A DNA stretch of 64,000 nt from Glandiceps talaboti (taxonomy: Eukaryota; Hemichordata; Enteropneusta; Spengelidae): assembly GCF_964340395.1 (NCBI RefSeq), contig NC_135563.1, positions 14,560,651-14,624,650 of the forward strand, written 5' to 3'. Each line of letters starts with the position of its first letter. Positions within the stretch are counted from its first letter, which is position 1. A program made the position numbers and the translations under genes. Shown in pieces: positions 50,001-58,615 of this stretch. A model generated the notes under the pieces. The model had not been told where the DNA came from and did no database searches. It worked only from the letters and a program-made list of their open reading frames with translations.

Positions 50001-51837
50001 AAAAATGATGTTCAAATCAAATTACAAATTTACAATGTACATGTAGACTTTACTTGAGTATTTTGTAGTCAGACTTGATGGGCGTGAAGTAAATTTAAGA
50101 GTGAAAACTCATTAATATGTATAAATGTATAAATAATGTATACACCAATTTAGGATTACATGCACACATGTTGTTTCGGTATGTATGGTACATGGTAGGA
50201 TTCATTATTTTGTATAAAGGACTTTGTGTTGTCTCTTTTGTGCTGTTCTTGGCAATTTTGTTTTGAGGAGGAAAAAATGAATTCAGTGAATGTCTTAAAA
50301 ACTCTAAACCCGCTGACTACGTTCATGTACATGTAGCTTTCAGCATATTTACAGTATGATTATGAGCCATTCAGGTCAACATACACTACATGTACCTGTG
50401 CATGTTGTACAAAATCACCTTATAACTTTAAAAGGAAAAATCCAGCGAGGTTTATTTCTGCCTTAGTACACTTGTATTGATAATTACTGTCAATTTACAA
50501 TTTACATATGTGATAAAATAGTGCCTTGTTAACTTTATAGTCAACTTTGAAATCTTATGAAGAAACCCTACCTTACTTTTAAGGGAATGTCATGGCGACT
50601 CCATTTTGATTTTTTAATCTTTGCTTGTCCTTGGAATACAATGTAATTTACAGTAGTTGAAGACGCATAGACTATTAAACATTGTATCATTCTATAATAC
50701 TAAGTCCATGATGTGGTTAGTCCATCAGATCAATAGAAATTACTAGAAAACTGTAGCTGAAACATATTTTCTCTTCAGAATATTGGATAAATATTGACTA
50801 CCACACCCAAAAGTAGCATTCCATCTATCACCTGTAGCCTGTTTACTGGCATGAGATGAGATTGCATGCATTGTCTGTACTGCTGCTTCAGAAATTCTGT
50901 TGTTGTAGGGAAATAATATAGAGAAATTGATTGGTGGAAAAGAAATGGTGTCACCTTTCATCAGATTATTCCTATATTGAAATTAAGTTTTATGTAAATG
51001 TACATCATATTGCACTGGATAACTACATTTTGTATGATGACTTATTATAATGTATGTAAGTTTTGCATACAGTGTTCTAAAAATACACTATTCAGTCACT
51101 CTACAGTATTTTGCATGTAAGACTAAGAATACTGTTCTTTGGAGCATTCCATAATCAAAGTGCCATAGTGGTGGAAATTTTCGTTTTTTCTCAGTTGTAC
51201 AGGTGTTCGTGATAGACTGCTACTGTGAAATGCCTCAAACCTATAGGCAAGCTGGTTTATGTAGCTTATTGCAGTAACACCTCAGGTGTACCACACCATC
51301 CGAGACACATTTCAGCAGAAAAAATATGCAAATGGCTTGACTGAGAAGCATACTTTTGTGCTAAATATCAAATTACAAAATATGAAAATGTAAAAAAAAA
51401 TTGATTAAGTTGAATGAACACACATGAACTTCCTTAGATGATCATACCTGTACTTGTATTTTTTGTTTTTAAGGTATTGTGATGAGGTTCATGAAGAGCT
51501 AACTGCGATCTATTTTACATGTATGAGCTAATTTATATTCAAACTCATTAGAGTATTATATCTGTAGTCTTGCACCTGTGGCCAAGACAAATTGACATCT
51601 TCTTGTCACTTTCTCATCACTAGGCGTACAAGGTGTTATCTTTATTATATGTTTTCTGATTCAATGTTGTTGTTGCCTGGCGACTGGTATGAAGGATGTA
51701 TTAGAACGAGTTCCGGTATTAGTGTTGATTCTAACAAGCAAAAGGTGACATATAATGAGCAGTTTTCCCCACGTTTCCTATCCTGCCCACCTGAACCAAC
51801 GCCATCACAAAGCAAAGCTTATGAATATTACAGTTAA
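17852..51837 (+). CDS. Unrecognised secreted protein, SUEL/rhamnose-lectin-like (two-exon model)
   Basis: Exon 1 is 17852-18642 and exon 2 is 51624-51837. They join as a Gly codon in matching phase and give 334 residues. The first ATG in this frame begins MWKICLAVVYLLVAVAVTG, a classical signal peptide (residues ~1-19). Residues ~78-192 hold six cysteines (82, 152, 158, 164, 173, 191). The pattern CPKGTF...CDPVLFCLGHQACLFKV...C...KILDMRVSC resembles the SUEL/galactose-binding lectin fold (C-x-G-x-x-x-C, then a conserved Lys and a terminal Cys). It lacks the usual YGR motif, and the first Cys-Cys gap is unusually long, so the assignment is tentative. A linker with CPEPKEAY follows. Exon 2 adds GDWYEGC and a PPEPTPSQ tail. 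No transmembrane segment follows the signal peptide, so secretion is inferred. Extra exons in the 33-kb intron cannot be excluded. It is not a recognised named gene. Confidence 0.65.
20175..20572. mobile_element. Family-B MITE-like element, copy 1
   Basis: The left end ACAGCTAAAATGATGAAGGC, TTGGTGTTTCAC is mirrored by GTGAAACACCAAGCC, TACATCATTTTAGTTGT. Interior landmarks (AGTGGGGATGCCGTAGTAG, TATGTTGATTATCA) recur in the second copy at 31694. There is no coding capacity. Confidence 0.85.
21230..21271. repeat. Short perfect-ish hairpin
   Basis: GTCCATGGTATCGAATT and AATTCGATGCCATGGAT form an ~18-bp stem with a 3-4-base loop. Function unknown. Confidence 0.75.
22087..22411. mobile_element. 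MITE-like inverted-repeat element
   Basis: The left arm CTACTACCCTGGCAGTTGAG, GTCTCGGTTTACTAAGA pairs with the right arm TCTTAGTAAACCAAGATTTT, GATTGCCAGAGTAGTA. About 42-bp arms flank a non-coding AT-rich interior. Confidence 0.75.
24462..24524. repeat. Inverted repeat, ~21-bp arms
   Basis: GATTCTGTGGACTACAAATT pairs with AATTTGTATTAGTCCACGG and AATC, with two mismatches or bulges. It would fold into a stable hairpin with a ~20-base loop. Confidence 0.75.
25138..25172. repeat. Poly-C followed by (CCA)n
   Basis: A C-run of about a dozen bases leads into eight CCA units. Low complexity. Confidence 0.95.
25410..25930. repeat. Degenerate ~80-bp tandem repeat
   Basis: Repeated landmarks are AAAATCATGCC or AAAGCCATGCC followed by a T/G-rich stretch, TTTGCAAA or ATATGCAA, then a CATTTAT(C/T) or CATTCATC block. 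They recur roughly every 70-90 bases, for six or so diverged units. Confidence 0.55.
28025..28385. repeat. ~159-bp tandem duplication plus partial copy
   Basis: TCAAACTGGCCAGTGTTTTC at 28142 and TCAAACTGGCCAATGTTTTC at 28301 share the following TCAGATTTA and TTTGCAAAGAAAA blocks. The upstream part (TTTATCCACCGTG) matches TTTATTCACCATG. Confidence 0.8.
29260..29480. repeat. G-rich degenerate minisatellite
   Basis: Recurring GAGGTGGGGTGGGGTGGGAT-like, GTCTTTAGCTGAGGTG-like and GTCTATAGCTGAGGTG units. It is strongly purine-skewed on the + strand and contains runs able to form G-quadruplexes. Confidence 0.75.
29923..29951 (-). repeat. C-rich tract, G-quadruplex-prone on the minus strand
   Basis: Several long C runs (about 12, 3, 6 and 4 C) separated by single T or G bases. 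Confidence 0.8.
31694..32382. mobile_element. Family-B MITE-like element, copy 2 (with nested insertion)
   Basis: The ends ACAGGAGAAATGAAGATGCC, TTGGTGTTTCAC and GTGAAACACCAAGGC, AACTTCATTTCTCCTGT are complementary and match copy 1 at 20175. It is longer than copy 1 because a second inverted-repeat element sits inside at 31819-32017. Confidence 0.88.
31819..32017. mobile_element. Nested inverted-repeat element inside family-B copy 2
   Basis: The left end AGACTGTCAAAAGTCGTTTC, GTGCC pairs with GGTACAAACGACTGTCAACA, GTCT. GTTTCATCC and GATGAAACAT are also paired. The interior is CpG-richer than its surroundings. Copy 1 of family B lacks this segment, which marks the insertion point. Confidence 0.82.
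33141..33486. mobile_element. MITE-like element with ~95-bp inverted arms
   Basis: The left arm (GTCTAGTTCCTGACGTCCG, TTATCTTTACACCTTACG, TCTAGTCAATGT) is mirrored by ACATTGACTAGACATAATGT, GTGAAGATAACAT and GAGGAACTAGACTAGCC. The outer ends are TACATGTACATGTA palindromes on both sides. The centre contains the palindrome CACAGAATTCTGTG. Confidence 0.85.
33810..33931. mobile_element. Family-A inverted-repeat element, copy 2
   Basis: AATATTTTTCTTATTCAGTC on the left and AGGAATAAAAATATTGGGGA on the right, with an internal AACCTAAAGACCCC block. The preceding ~60 bases (ACATTCAAAATTGCCATTAC) also match those before copy 3, so the full element may start near 33655. Confidence 0.75.
34736..34990. 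repeat. ~125-bp tandem repeat, 2.3 copies
   Basis: CATAGCAACCAAGGCCACAC recurs at about 34739 and 34855, with a third partial CATAGCAACCATTGCCACAC near 34958. Each is followed by TAGCAACA and AAAGATAAC, then GATGGG. Confidence 0.85.
35821..35954. repeat. Near-perfect palindrome, 65-bp arms, 2-base loop
   Basis: The left arm TGATCATAACCTAACTATTA through TTTGCACACTGTA is copied as an exact reverse complement in the right arm from TACAGTGTGCAAAG to GGTTATGATCA. There is one 2-base insertion (TT) in the right arm. The loop is GT. No other feature is inside. Confidence 0.95.
37279..38246. mobile_element. Non-autonomous element with TAGTCCCCGC ends and 151-bp internal tandem repeats
   Basis: It begins TAGTCCCCGCGG and ends with the inverse TAGCGGGGACTA. 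Just inside the left end, 37281-37310 forms a nested hairpin (GTCCCC/GGGGAC around CGGAC-GAA-GTCCG). A (GTCC)n tract at 37325-37390 follows. Then come ~4.5 copies of a 150-151-bp unit with GATACGATCCAATATGGC, AGCCATTTTGTTTG and AGCCATAACTCAGACATGCT. Open frames through the tandem units follow from the repeat and carry no known domain. Confidence 0.8.
37440..38095. repeat. 151-bp tandem repeat, ~4.5 copies (inside the element)
   Basis: The landmark AGCCATAAC recurs at 37540, 37690, 37841 and 37992. Unit-to-unit similarity is high, and the last copy is truncated after CATTTTCATATTGATA. Confidence 0.93.
38592..38755. mobile_element. Family-A inverted-repeat element, copy 3 (best preserved)
   Basis: The left part (GATATAATTATGTTAG, CTCCAATATTTTTCTTCATT, CAGCCGG) is mirrored by CTTGGCTGAATGAAGAAAAA, TATTGGGGAATAACATCTAA and TTATAC. 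The arms are ~45 bp, with a second internal CCTAAGAG...TTAGGTC pairing and a TCACTACATAGTGA mini-palindrome at the centre. Confidence 0.85.
39005..39165 (+). repeat. Dispersed repeat, also present inverted at 59530-59770
   Basis: CGAGTG...GAGTGCTTGCAGTGTTCTCT followed by GAGGCAGT and CTTTCACAAGC is shared with the reverse complement of 59635-59770. The upstream part (GACAGAACCCCATGATGTACG) is shared too. Confidence 0.75.
39317..39535. repeat. Cluster of TACATG palindromic repeats
   Basis: Dense runs of TACATGTACATGTA, ATGTATGTATG and ATACATGTATACATGTATAC over ~220 bases. Together they form many overlapping short palindromes. Confidence 0.85.
42264..42641. mobile_element. Foldback element with ~150-bp imperfect arms
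   Basis: The left end TAGAAAGAACAGAAATGCCA, GAGTTGTTTAATTTTTCAGT is matched by the right end ACTGAAAAATTAAACAGCTC, GATGTTTCTGTTCTTTCTTTA. Pairing continues inward (TTTCATACG against GTAAGAAATA; CACCGAATCAAC against TGACTCAGTG) almost to the centre. No coding capacity. Confidence 0.85.
43741..43905. repeat. Compound (CA)/(CAGA) microsatellite
   Basis: ACACATACACACAGAC-type sequence, a poly-C run near 43837, ~10 CA units and ~7 CAGA units. Confidence 0.95.
44613..44840. repeat. ~137-bp tandem duplication
   Basis: TTGATAAATTAAAGCTCCTT and TGATAAAGTAAAGTTCCTTG are each followed by GTTAATATTTCAT and GTAAAAATTAATGAATTT. Confidence 0.8.
44975..45600. repeat. Degenerate ~165-190-bp tandem repeat
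   Basis: Units share GGAACCT, GGTAAAATACCTTG, TTTCTC(G/A)CTGCC(T/G)TGAAC, AAAAACACTTGC(T/C)(A/G)CAC and AAAGAAACA(A/G)CT. About three and a half diverged copies. Confidence 0.75.
46356..46710. mobile_element. MITE-like element with ~110-bp inverted arms
   Basis: Left TACAACTGCTGACATCAGAC, ATGGAAAGTAAATAACTGAA, TTGGATTAATAACACTT and CAGCATGTTGGAAG. Right CTTCCAACATGCTGTGCC, AAGTGTTATTAATCCAATTC, AGTTGATTACTTTCCCTG and CGGCAGTTGTA. Central ~130 bases are unpaired. No open frame. Confidence 0.87.
46984..47210. repeat. (ATG)n/(GGT)n trinucleotide-rich tract
   Basis: About 15 perfect ATG units, then imperfect GAT/GGT repeats. GATGATG-rich sequence continues less densely to about 47420. Confidence 0.95.
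47850..48340. repeat. Hierarchical minisatellite: 26-bp core array inside a longer repeat
   Basis: A 26-bp unit (CTCTATGAGTGGATTAATCT, GTTCAC) is repeated about 12 times from 47946 to 48275. A longer unit (GATGCTACCAAGTGGTTCTT, TACATTTTTAGAATGG) flanks it, twice on the left and once on the right (GATGTTACCAAGTGGTTCTT). The core apparently expanded within one longer copy. Confidence 0.9.
49680..49843. mobile_element. Family-A inverted-repeat element, copy 4 (diverged)
   Basis: CCAATATTTATCTTCATTCA, GCCGG on the left; TTTGCTGAACGAAAAAAAAA and CCCATTGGGG on the right. The inner parts TTACTTATCTGGTAAC and CTCCTTAGGTTACTTGT keep the family layout. Confidence 0.72.
51624..51837 (+). CDS. Gene 2 terminal coding exon (candidate)
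   Basis: A pyrimidine-rich acceptor (TTTCTCATCACTAG) ends at 51623. The first base completes the Gly codon left by exon 1. The next 70 codons read RTRCYLYYMFSD..., GDWYEGCIRTSSG, then SPRFLSCPPEPTPS, ending TAA at 51835-51837. Complex composition with three cysteines and an exact phase match argue that it is real. Its link to exon 1 across 33 kb is inference. It could instead follow a missed exon. Confidence 0.55.
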
Positions 51838-52010
51838 AGCTTAACCTGAGATCTTGCTACCCAGCTCTGTAATAGACCCAATGTGTATGGATTAAGAAGG
51901 ATGTGCATGTCTGCAAGATTTGTATCTCCGTAAAAGTAATGGTATCTTATTGTCAAGACAATTTATTCATAAAATATATTATCAGGTAAATGTTACAAAT
52001 GTCATTCGCG

Positions 52011-52016
52011 AATAAA
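52011..52016 (+). terminator. Candidate polyadenylation signal for gene 2
   Basis: AATAAA lies 174 bases after the predicted stop. A second lies near 52258. There is no independent evidence of cleavage. Confidence 0.35.
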
Positions 52017-53835
52017 AAATTGCAGGATTTAGCCAATTTTATGGAAGATTTAAACTTTAATTTTCTTACTCTATGGAAGAATGTCTCCCTTGATAAATAA
52101 TTGACTATTTTGGATGACACAGTCACTAGCCAATTCATTTGGACATTGTCATCAAAGTCTTGGTAGGAATGACTTGTGAGTAGACATGCAGCCATTGATA
52201 ACAAATGAATCTGGAATTAGGATTCAGTTTTTTGAAAAATATTGAAAGCACCTAAAAAATAAATTTAGAAATAATAACTTGAAATAGAGAATACACTGTA
52301 CATGTATGTATTCCTACCACCAGAGATCTCTACTTAGTACTTGAAAGTTTTTATTGCATAATACTATCTTGCATAATTTATGCGAGGAATTATTTTTGTT
52401 TTAGATCATGAGAGCATTGCAAGTTTTTATTGCACTGTACTTACAGGTATTGATGACAGTGATCTAGTACATGATTGACAAATTTATACTGTGCTGTGAA
52501 TTAAGTGTCATTATGTCGGTTAATGGTTAAAGTGAACCATATATATTTAAAAGTAACCTTCCACATGACTGCACAAAACAATTTACTTGTATGTGTTGAA
52601 GAAATCAGATTGCAAGCAACTTGGTGAGTCAGTATCAGTATAAAAACGTAATGTGCTTTTACATGTAGCTGTGTGGTTGTGATGTCATTTGATAACCAAA
52701 GATGATATAATTGTATAATGGGGCATGAAATGAATTGAACAGTTTAGGCTGGGTCTTCAGATTTGCAAATATTCTGAAGTGAACTCTTAAAGCTACAGTT
52801 TCCTATTGGTTTCCATTGGTCTATTAGACTATCCACTGTATAAATTTAGTTGTCGAGATGGATGTTTATATGTGTATTTCATGCCCTTGACAGTTCAAGC
52901 CCTGTAAATGAGAGCACTGCTGCAGCAGTGCACTTATGTATGTTTGTGCATGAAAGTAGTGGTTGCCAGCAAAGTCAAACCATTTGATGATTCTGCATGA
53001 TGCTTAATATATATAATCTGCTTTCTATCACTGCTGTATTTTTAAGAGAGAAATATTCAACCAGCTATGTATAATCGACATTAAATATATTGAGTATAAT
53101 ATTCAGTTGTACATGTAGCTTTGCTAAATTACAATGGGTTGCTGCAAACAAATTAAAAAAACTTGAGTTGCGTGAATTCACACTCAGTGATTTTAGGTAG
53201 TGCCCATACATCAAAGTTTAGCATTCAAGGCGATAGGTACATGAAGATCGATAGATGGCAGTCACTTAACTCATTTGTTGATTTCACTCTGCTGAATTTT
53301 GATTTCATCAGACATTACTACATGTACATGTAACTGTAATGTATTGATTGCAACTCCTACAGTACTTTTATAATGTTAAACTCTAATATGCAGCTGCAGT
53401 CTGCTCCTTAGGGAAATGCAGTATATTGGAGATGAAGACGTGGAATGGTTGTGAACAAAACTGTAAATTTTAATTTGAAGCTAAATGTACATGTATATGG
53501 ATGTACATGTAGTATCCTAGTTAAAACAAGTCACTCTGAAGTTTGTGATGTGCATATCACAGGGTACAATGTGCATGTATAGAGTTCAAATAGTCTTGAG
53601 TAATTTAAATATAGGATTTTGTGTAATAGCAGTTAGAAGGTTTGAAGGTAATGATTGCGCTGTGTAAACAGGTGCTGCAAAATATATGTTATGCTCTATG
53701 TGTATTTAATAAAATGATGCTTGGAAAGGTTTGATGTCATGAACCTGAACGGTTGGGCATGGATACCTTTATACACAAAGTGACATATGTGTACATTGTA
53801 TATACATCAAATATGTACAAGAAATGTAGGAAGAA

Positions 53836-53837
<2 letters not shown>

Positions 53838-53867
<30 letters not shown>

Positions 53868-53872
53868 GGGTA
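53838..53872. repeat. (TG)n microsatellite
   Basis: About 13 TG units followed by GGGTGGGTGTGGG. Confidence 0.95.
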
Positions 53873-55009
53873 AGAATATTGATACATTATTACATGTACA
53901 TGTATATGCTTCGCAAGGATATACTGTACATTATACCTGTGATCTGAATCTGTTGCATAGATCTCCCAATATCTTGAACCTGTGAAAATATTGCAGACAG
54001 TGATACTCAACAAATCTTTGAATAGTATATCTTGACAACCGGTCTTTTATAGTGATGCGATCTGGTACAAATGCATTACATTGAAGTGTTAAAGACCAAA
54101 GTGTCACTAATGGGCAATATCAGTTGTTTGACAGGAGTCTTTGCTTGACAAATAATGGTATGGTTTGTCTCTAGTACACACATAATGCACATGTACATCT
54201 TGACATACAGTTTGTCTCATTGTCCATTCTGTATCATAATCACTGGCTATGCCTGTCAGAATCCCCTCTGCCTTGTCAACTACAGGAAACTGTAGACTTG
54301 TACATGTATACAGGCATGTAAAACATGATTTTGTGCTGTACATGTATTATATATGTGATAGAGAAACCATTTGTTCATGATACATTTTTCAGCAATTCAT
54401 GTTTCGGTGTCAAATGTCTTATAATACTAAAATTGTGCCATTGCTGTTTATCATGCTTATAAATACATCTTATTTATATATATTTATTAATCCCACATGT
54501 ATGTACTAGTAATCATAGAAAGGGTCTTGAAAGCCGACAAAATATCAAATACAAAATCTACCCTCTATTGACTATGCTATAGTATACATGTACTGTATAA
54601 AAGAACTGCCAGTCCTTTTGCTGCAGTCTGAACTTTGATTTATAATTGAATCATCCTAATGTCATCATTTATTCAGAATATAATTTTTAATGCATGATTA
54701 TATTACATTGTATAGCACACAATGTACAATACACTCTCTGCTTGTGTCCCAACAGGCTGATAAAACGGGTAAATATTTCATTATACTTATCTAACTTGAA
54801 AATGTCATGAAATCAACAGGAAAAGGTACAACTCTTATATATACATGTACAAATGAATGTACATGTATGTCAAGAATTATTCCTTATTAAAATAGTTTTT
54901 TTGGGGGTCAAAATGTTATACTTACATTTTCAAATTTATAAGTACATGTAAAATTTGTGTAGTGCATAGGAATAAAGCGTTCTGATTCACATTGCAACCT
55001 CTATCCTAC

Positions 55010-55175
55010 CAGGTCCCCAATTATACAGCTGAGTTGACTGAGGCAAAGTCATGGTTTAAATGTTGCCTAAGAACTTTAGCCACCAAGTAACAAATAACAG
55101 CCATGGGGCTCGAACCTGCAAACTGCAGATTCCAAGCCAGCCACTCTAACTATTCACCCATCATGACTCCAAGTG
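55010..55175 (-). mobile_element. tRNA-derived SINE-like element
   Basis: On the minus strand an A-box-like TAGTTAGAGTGG (complement of 55141-55152) is followed ~25 bases later by a B-box-like GGTTCGAGCCC (complement of 55106-55116). These are the internal Pol III promoter of tRNA-derived SINEs. Downstream (towards lower coordinates) GTCAACTCAGCTGTATAATT and GGGGACCTGGTAGGATAGAG resemble the conserved central domain recalled from marine-invertebrate SINEs. It is not a functional tRNA: no clover-leaf acceptor pairing was seen. Confidence 0.65.
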
Positions 55176-56049
55176 TTTATGACAAGTAAGACACAACCTG
55201 ATTGGCTGTGTGTCTCACTGAGCAGAAATTCGTTTGCATGTGCGCCAGTTCAGATGTAGAGGAGGCGATCAGGCTAAAAAATGTAAACATGTACCAAGAA
55301 GGTCAATTCCGGCAAAATAAGGAAGGTAAAATAGCAATGAACGATTACGATTAGCCGACATCTACATCGGATTTTAATCAGATTGCTGCTGAATCTACTG
55401 AAATCAAAGAATACCTGATGGCATTTGGTATGTTTTCAGCATTTTATTATGATTTGTAAGTGTAATATTGTGTTTAATAAAGTGTTTAACCGATAGCTCA
55501 CTGAGACATAATCATTGTCATTTGAGCAGCTGTTGCTATGGACCACATTTATGATACTTGTAGAATTCATTGTACTGTAACAACCTTTCGCAATGTATTA
55601 AACACTTTTTCCAATTTGTAATTTTTTGTGTGCAAACAAATAAATAATCTCTTGGTAGAAAGAGGATCAAGTTACAGTATATATTACAATACAGCATATT
55701 TGTATTGTAATGTATCAACTTTATTATAATGACACATTTTCATCTAATCTATCAAATAAGAAAATTAATTTTCAGCTGCAATTATGAATATATGATCACC
55801 AGGTTCATTCCATTCCAATTTATTAGAGTGAAATGCAAAGAAGACGATGATTAATGAATTATGACTATGTCCATTTCTTGTAAAAGTCTAAATTATGGAG
55901 TATTCTGTATTTGCATTTAATATGATATGCATTCGATTTCAATGTAGTAAAACTGAAATGCAAAGAAAACAGTCATGCTACATGAGGTATGTAATTTTAC
56001 TCAACTACATTTACTCTGTAATTTACCAGTAAATGACCTATGTACATGT

Positions 56050-56325
56050 AGGTATAGGGCTTGAAATTAACAGTAGTCCCATGCCCACAGACTACCTGGT
56101 CATGGGGCTACCATACATGTAGTTTGCAGCTGGTAGCCCACTCAGGCTACCACTGATTATGTGACGAGGATGGAAGATTTATGGACATGAAAGTATTTTA
56201 ATAATATAAATATTTGCAATAGAGGAAATCTGTTTTTAGTTCAGGAATATCTAAATCTGACTATTAGTATTAGGTAGCCCACAAGGACTACCAAAGATAA
56301 AAGTTAATTTTGTGCCCTGAGGTGT
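56050..56325. mobile_element. Possible short inverted-repeat element with TTGAAATTAAC end
   Basis: GGGCTTGAAATTAACAGTAG at 56057 is roughly mirrored by AAAGTTAATTTTGTGCCCT near 56302-56320. The interior contains three related blocks with (G)GGCTACCA, GTAGCCCAC and CTACCA. Arms are short and imperfect. Confidence 0.5.
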
Positions 56326-58364
56326 TCATTCTGTCATGGTGATGACTTGTAAGAATGTTATTGGAAAAAGAATATTTTTTTGACTTTGAGAGAAGGAACT
56401 GTCATTTACTTGGTGGCTATATGTATTATGCATTTTGTCAAAAACTAATAAATGTTAGACATTCATCTATAAGCAACCCACATACCAATTTTGCTAATTA
56501 GACAGAATGATGTGTAGTAGGTTTTGGACTTCTTCAAATGTCGATATTGAAGTCTATACTCATGAGTTCCTGATTAAACAACTCAATCCTTATTACAAGT
56601 GTTGATGAAAACCATACAATAAAACTCAATTGTGTTACCCTATAACAGCCTTCAAATTGATGCTCAGTACATGTAGGTTTCAATTATATTGAAATTTCTA
56701 AAATAAACATCTTATGAAAATTTGATTGCCACCCATGATGGTGATATTGATCATTATACATTGATTGATAAACTGACGATAAAACTCAAATATAATTATA
56801 GCAGCCATTTCTTGCTATTGAGACCAGCAAGTTCCAATCAAGTTTATAGATCTCAAGACATTATAAGCAAAACACAATATAAAGCTGTAATATGCAGCTG
56901 TTTTATGACTACATTTGGATCATTTTTTCAAATCTAGTTTGGACACGGTACATGTAGAAGACAAATTATTTGTTAAAAAATTTGCGCATTTCTAAATTCA
57001 AAATAGAAGAACACAACCATGATAGTGCTTCCATGATGAACAAACAGAATGCAATGTATAGATTTTTGTATGTTTTAATGTTTTCATAGATGTCTAAATA
57101 CTATAATAATAGTTATCGCCACAGGTGTTTAGACTAGCACATTTCAATCCAGTTTATATTACTCAAGTCGTATTACTAATACTAATAAAAAGCCTACGAT
57201 ATTATCATTATATGTTACAAATATTTTCAGTCATACGAGAGGTCCATCTGATGAAATAAAATAGTTTTAGAATTTACATGTATATTCTTAATGCTGTGAG
57301 TGGGAGTTTTCAGTGAGATTATGTGTTCGAATGGTTTATTTGATATCACTTAAAATATAGCCGGTTTAATCCAATAAGGTGAACGATATATATTAAACTA
57401 ATGGATGAAAGGATTACATGGTTTTTAACTATACCCTGGTAGTGTATCGGGTGTGCAATAACCACTTTTCATGTAGTATTACATGACGTATATCTGTAGT
57501 CTTGAGGGACTTCTTCTTGATGAATACAATTGTCAAACTGCTGACAGGTACAACAACTTGATTTTTTCGTAGTCATGTACATGTATACTTTGACCAGTTT
57601 TGTAGTTTGTTCTCAAATCAGTGTTGTACCATTTGTAGCTTATAATGATTTTTCAGAAAGCTTATTTGACATATAACCATGTCTTCAAATACAATTTCTA
57701 CTGGGCTGACTAGAGAGAGACATACACATGATTGTGTACTTTAGTTAAGGACGCAGGAGGGTTATTGACATATTTTTTTCTGTTGTCATTTGTTAGTAAA
57801 TGGGTGTACACACAACAAAGTATAATATTTTTGAAATTGTTAACATTTGAACTTTTTGACTTTGTGAGTATATGATTGTATTTGCATATTTGATCATTGA
57901 CCTCTAAAAATGCTACACTTAGGGAAAATCACAAGTTCACTGACTGCTGCGTGTGTGAATGTGCCACATGTACATTTGTACATACGTATTTGACTGACTG
58001 CAACTGCTAATATACCATTTTAGGCCTGTCAGTATTATATATGCTTTACCATGAGTACTTGAGTCAGAATAAAATGTCAACCGATCATTATATACATGTT
58101 CATGTATCTGTCACCATGGTGATAAATCCGATTATTTTTTATCACCTTATAAGAATATTTTTGGCTGCCAGGATTTTATAGAAATTCACAAATAAAATAA
58201 ATGCCATAATGTATAAAAATTCATGATCATGCTGTATACATATATTGTGTCAATTTAGAATGTTCACAGTGTACAATAATCTTTTTGTGGTAAAGCAAGC
58301 AAATGAATGATGTACATGTAATCTTCATCATGTTAATCATCATTGATGGCAGAATAGTCATAGT

Positions 58365-58555
58365 CATCACCACCACCACCAACAGTGAGTGCACTGTCAT
58401 TGTCATTGTCTTTGTCACCATCACCACCACTATCACCATCATCGTCGTCATCCTCATTGTCATCGTTGTTGTCTTTGCCACTGGTGCCACAACCATCACA
58501 ACTACCATCACTGTTATTACCAGCACCACCACTATAATCGTTGTCGTCGTCGTCG

Positions 58556-58594
<39 letters not shown>

Positions 58595-58615
58595 TAGTCA
58601 TCGTCATCATCTTCA
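58365..58615. repeat. Trinucleotide-rich tract (CAC/CAT)n and (GTC)n
   Basis: CACCACCAC, ATCACCATC and CATTGTCATTGTC stretches are followed by ~18 nearly perfect CGT units (58541-58592). It yields long low-complexity open frames on both strands that are not genes. Confidence 0.95.

Larger units (their letters stand above)
18643..51623. other. Giant (~33 kb) intron of gene 2
   Basis: No exon with recognisable protein similarity was found on either strand. Open frames of 60-190 codons here are AT-rich or repeat-derived. The stretch is rich in inverted-repeat elements, minisatellites and TACATGTA palindromes, itemised separately. Between them (for example 18650-20170, 22920-25100, 26400-28000, 40000-42200) I see only unique-looking AT-rich DNA. 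Confidence 0.55.

Noticed and set aside
50743-50961. Minus-strand exon-like frame after a CAACAACAG acceptor
   Set aside because: The peptide looks plausible, but there is no convincing partner exon, and it recalled no family firmly.
55095-55155. tRNA gene on the minus strand
   Set aside because: A-box- and B-box-like motifs are present, but the acceptor stem and clover-leaf do not pair. It is better explained as a SINE.
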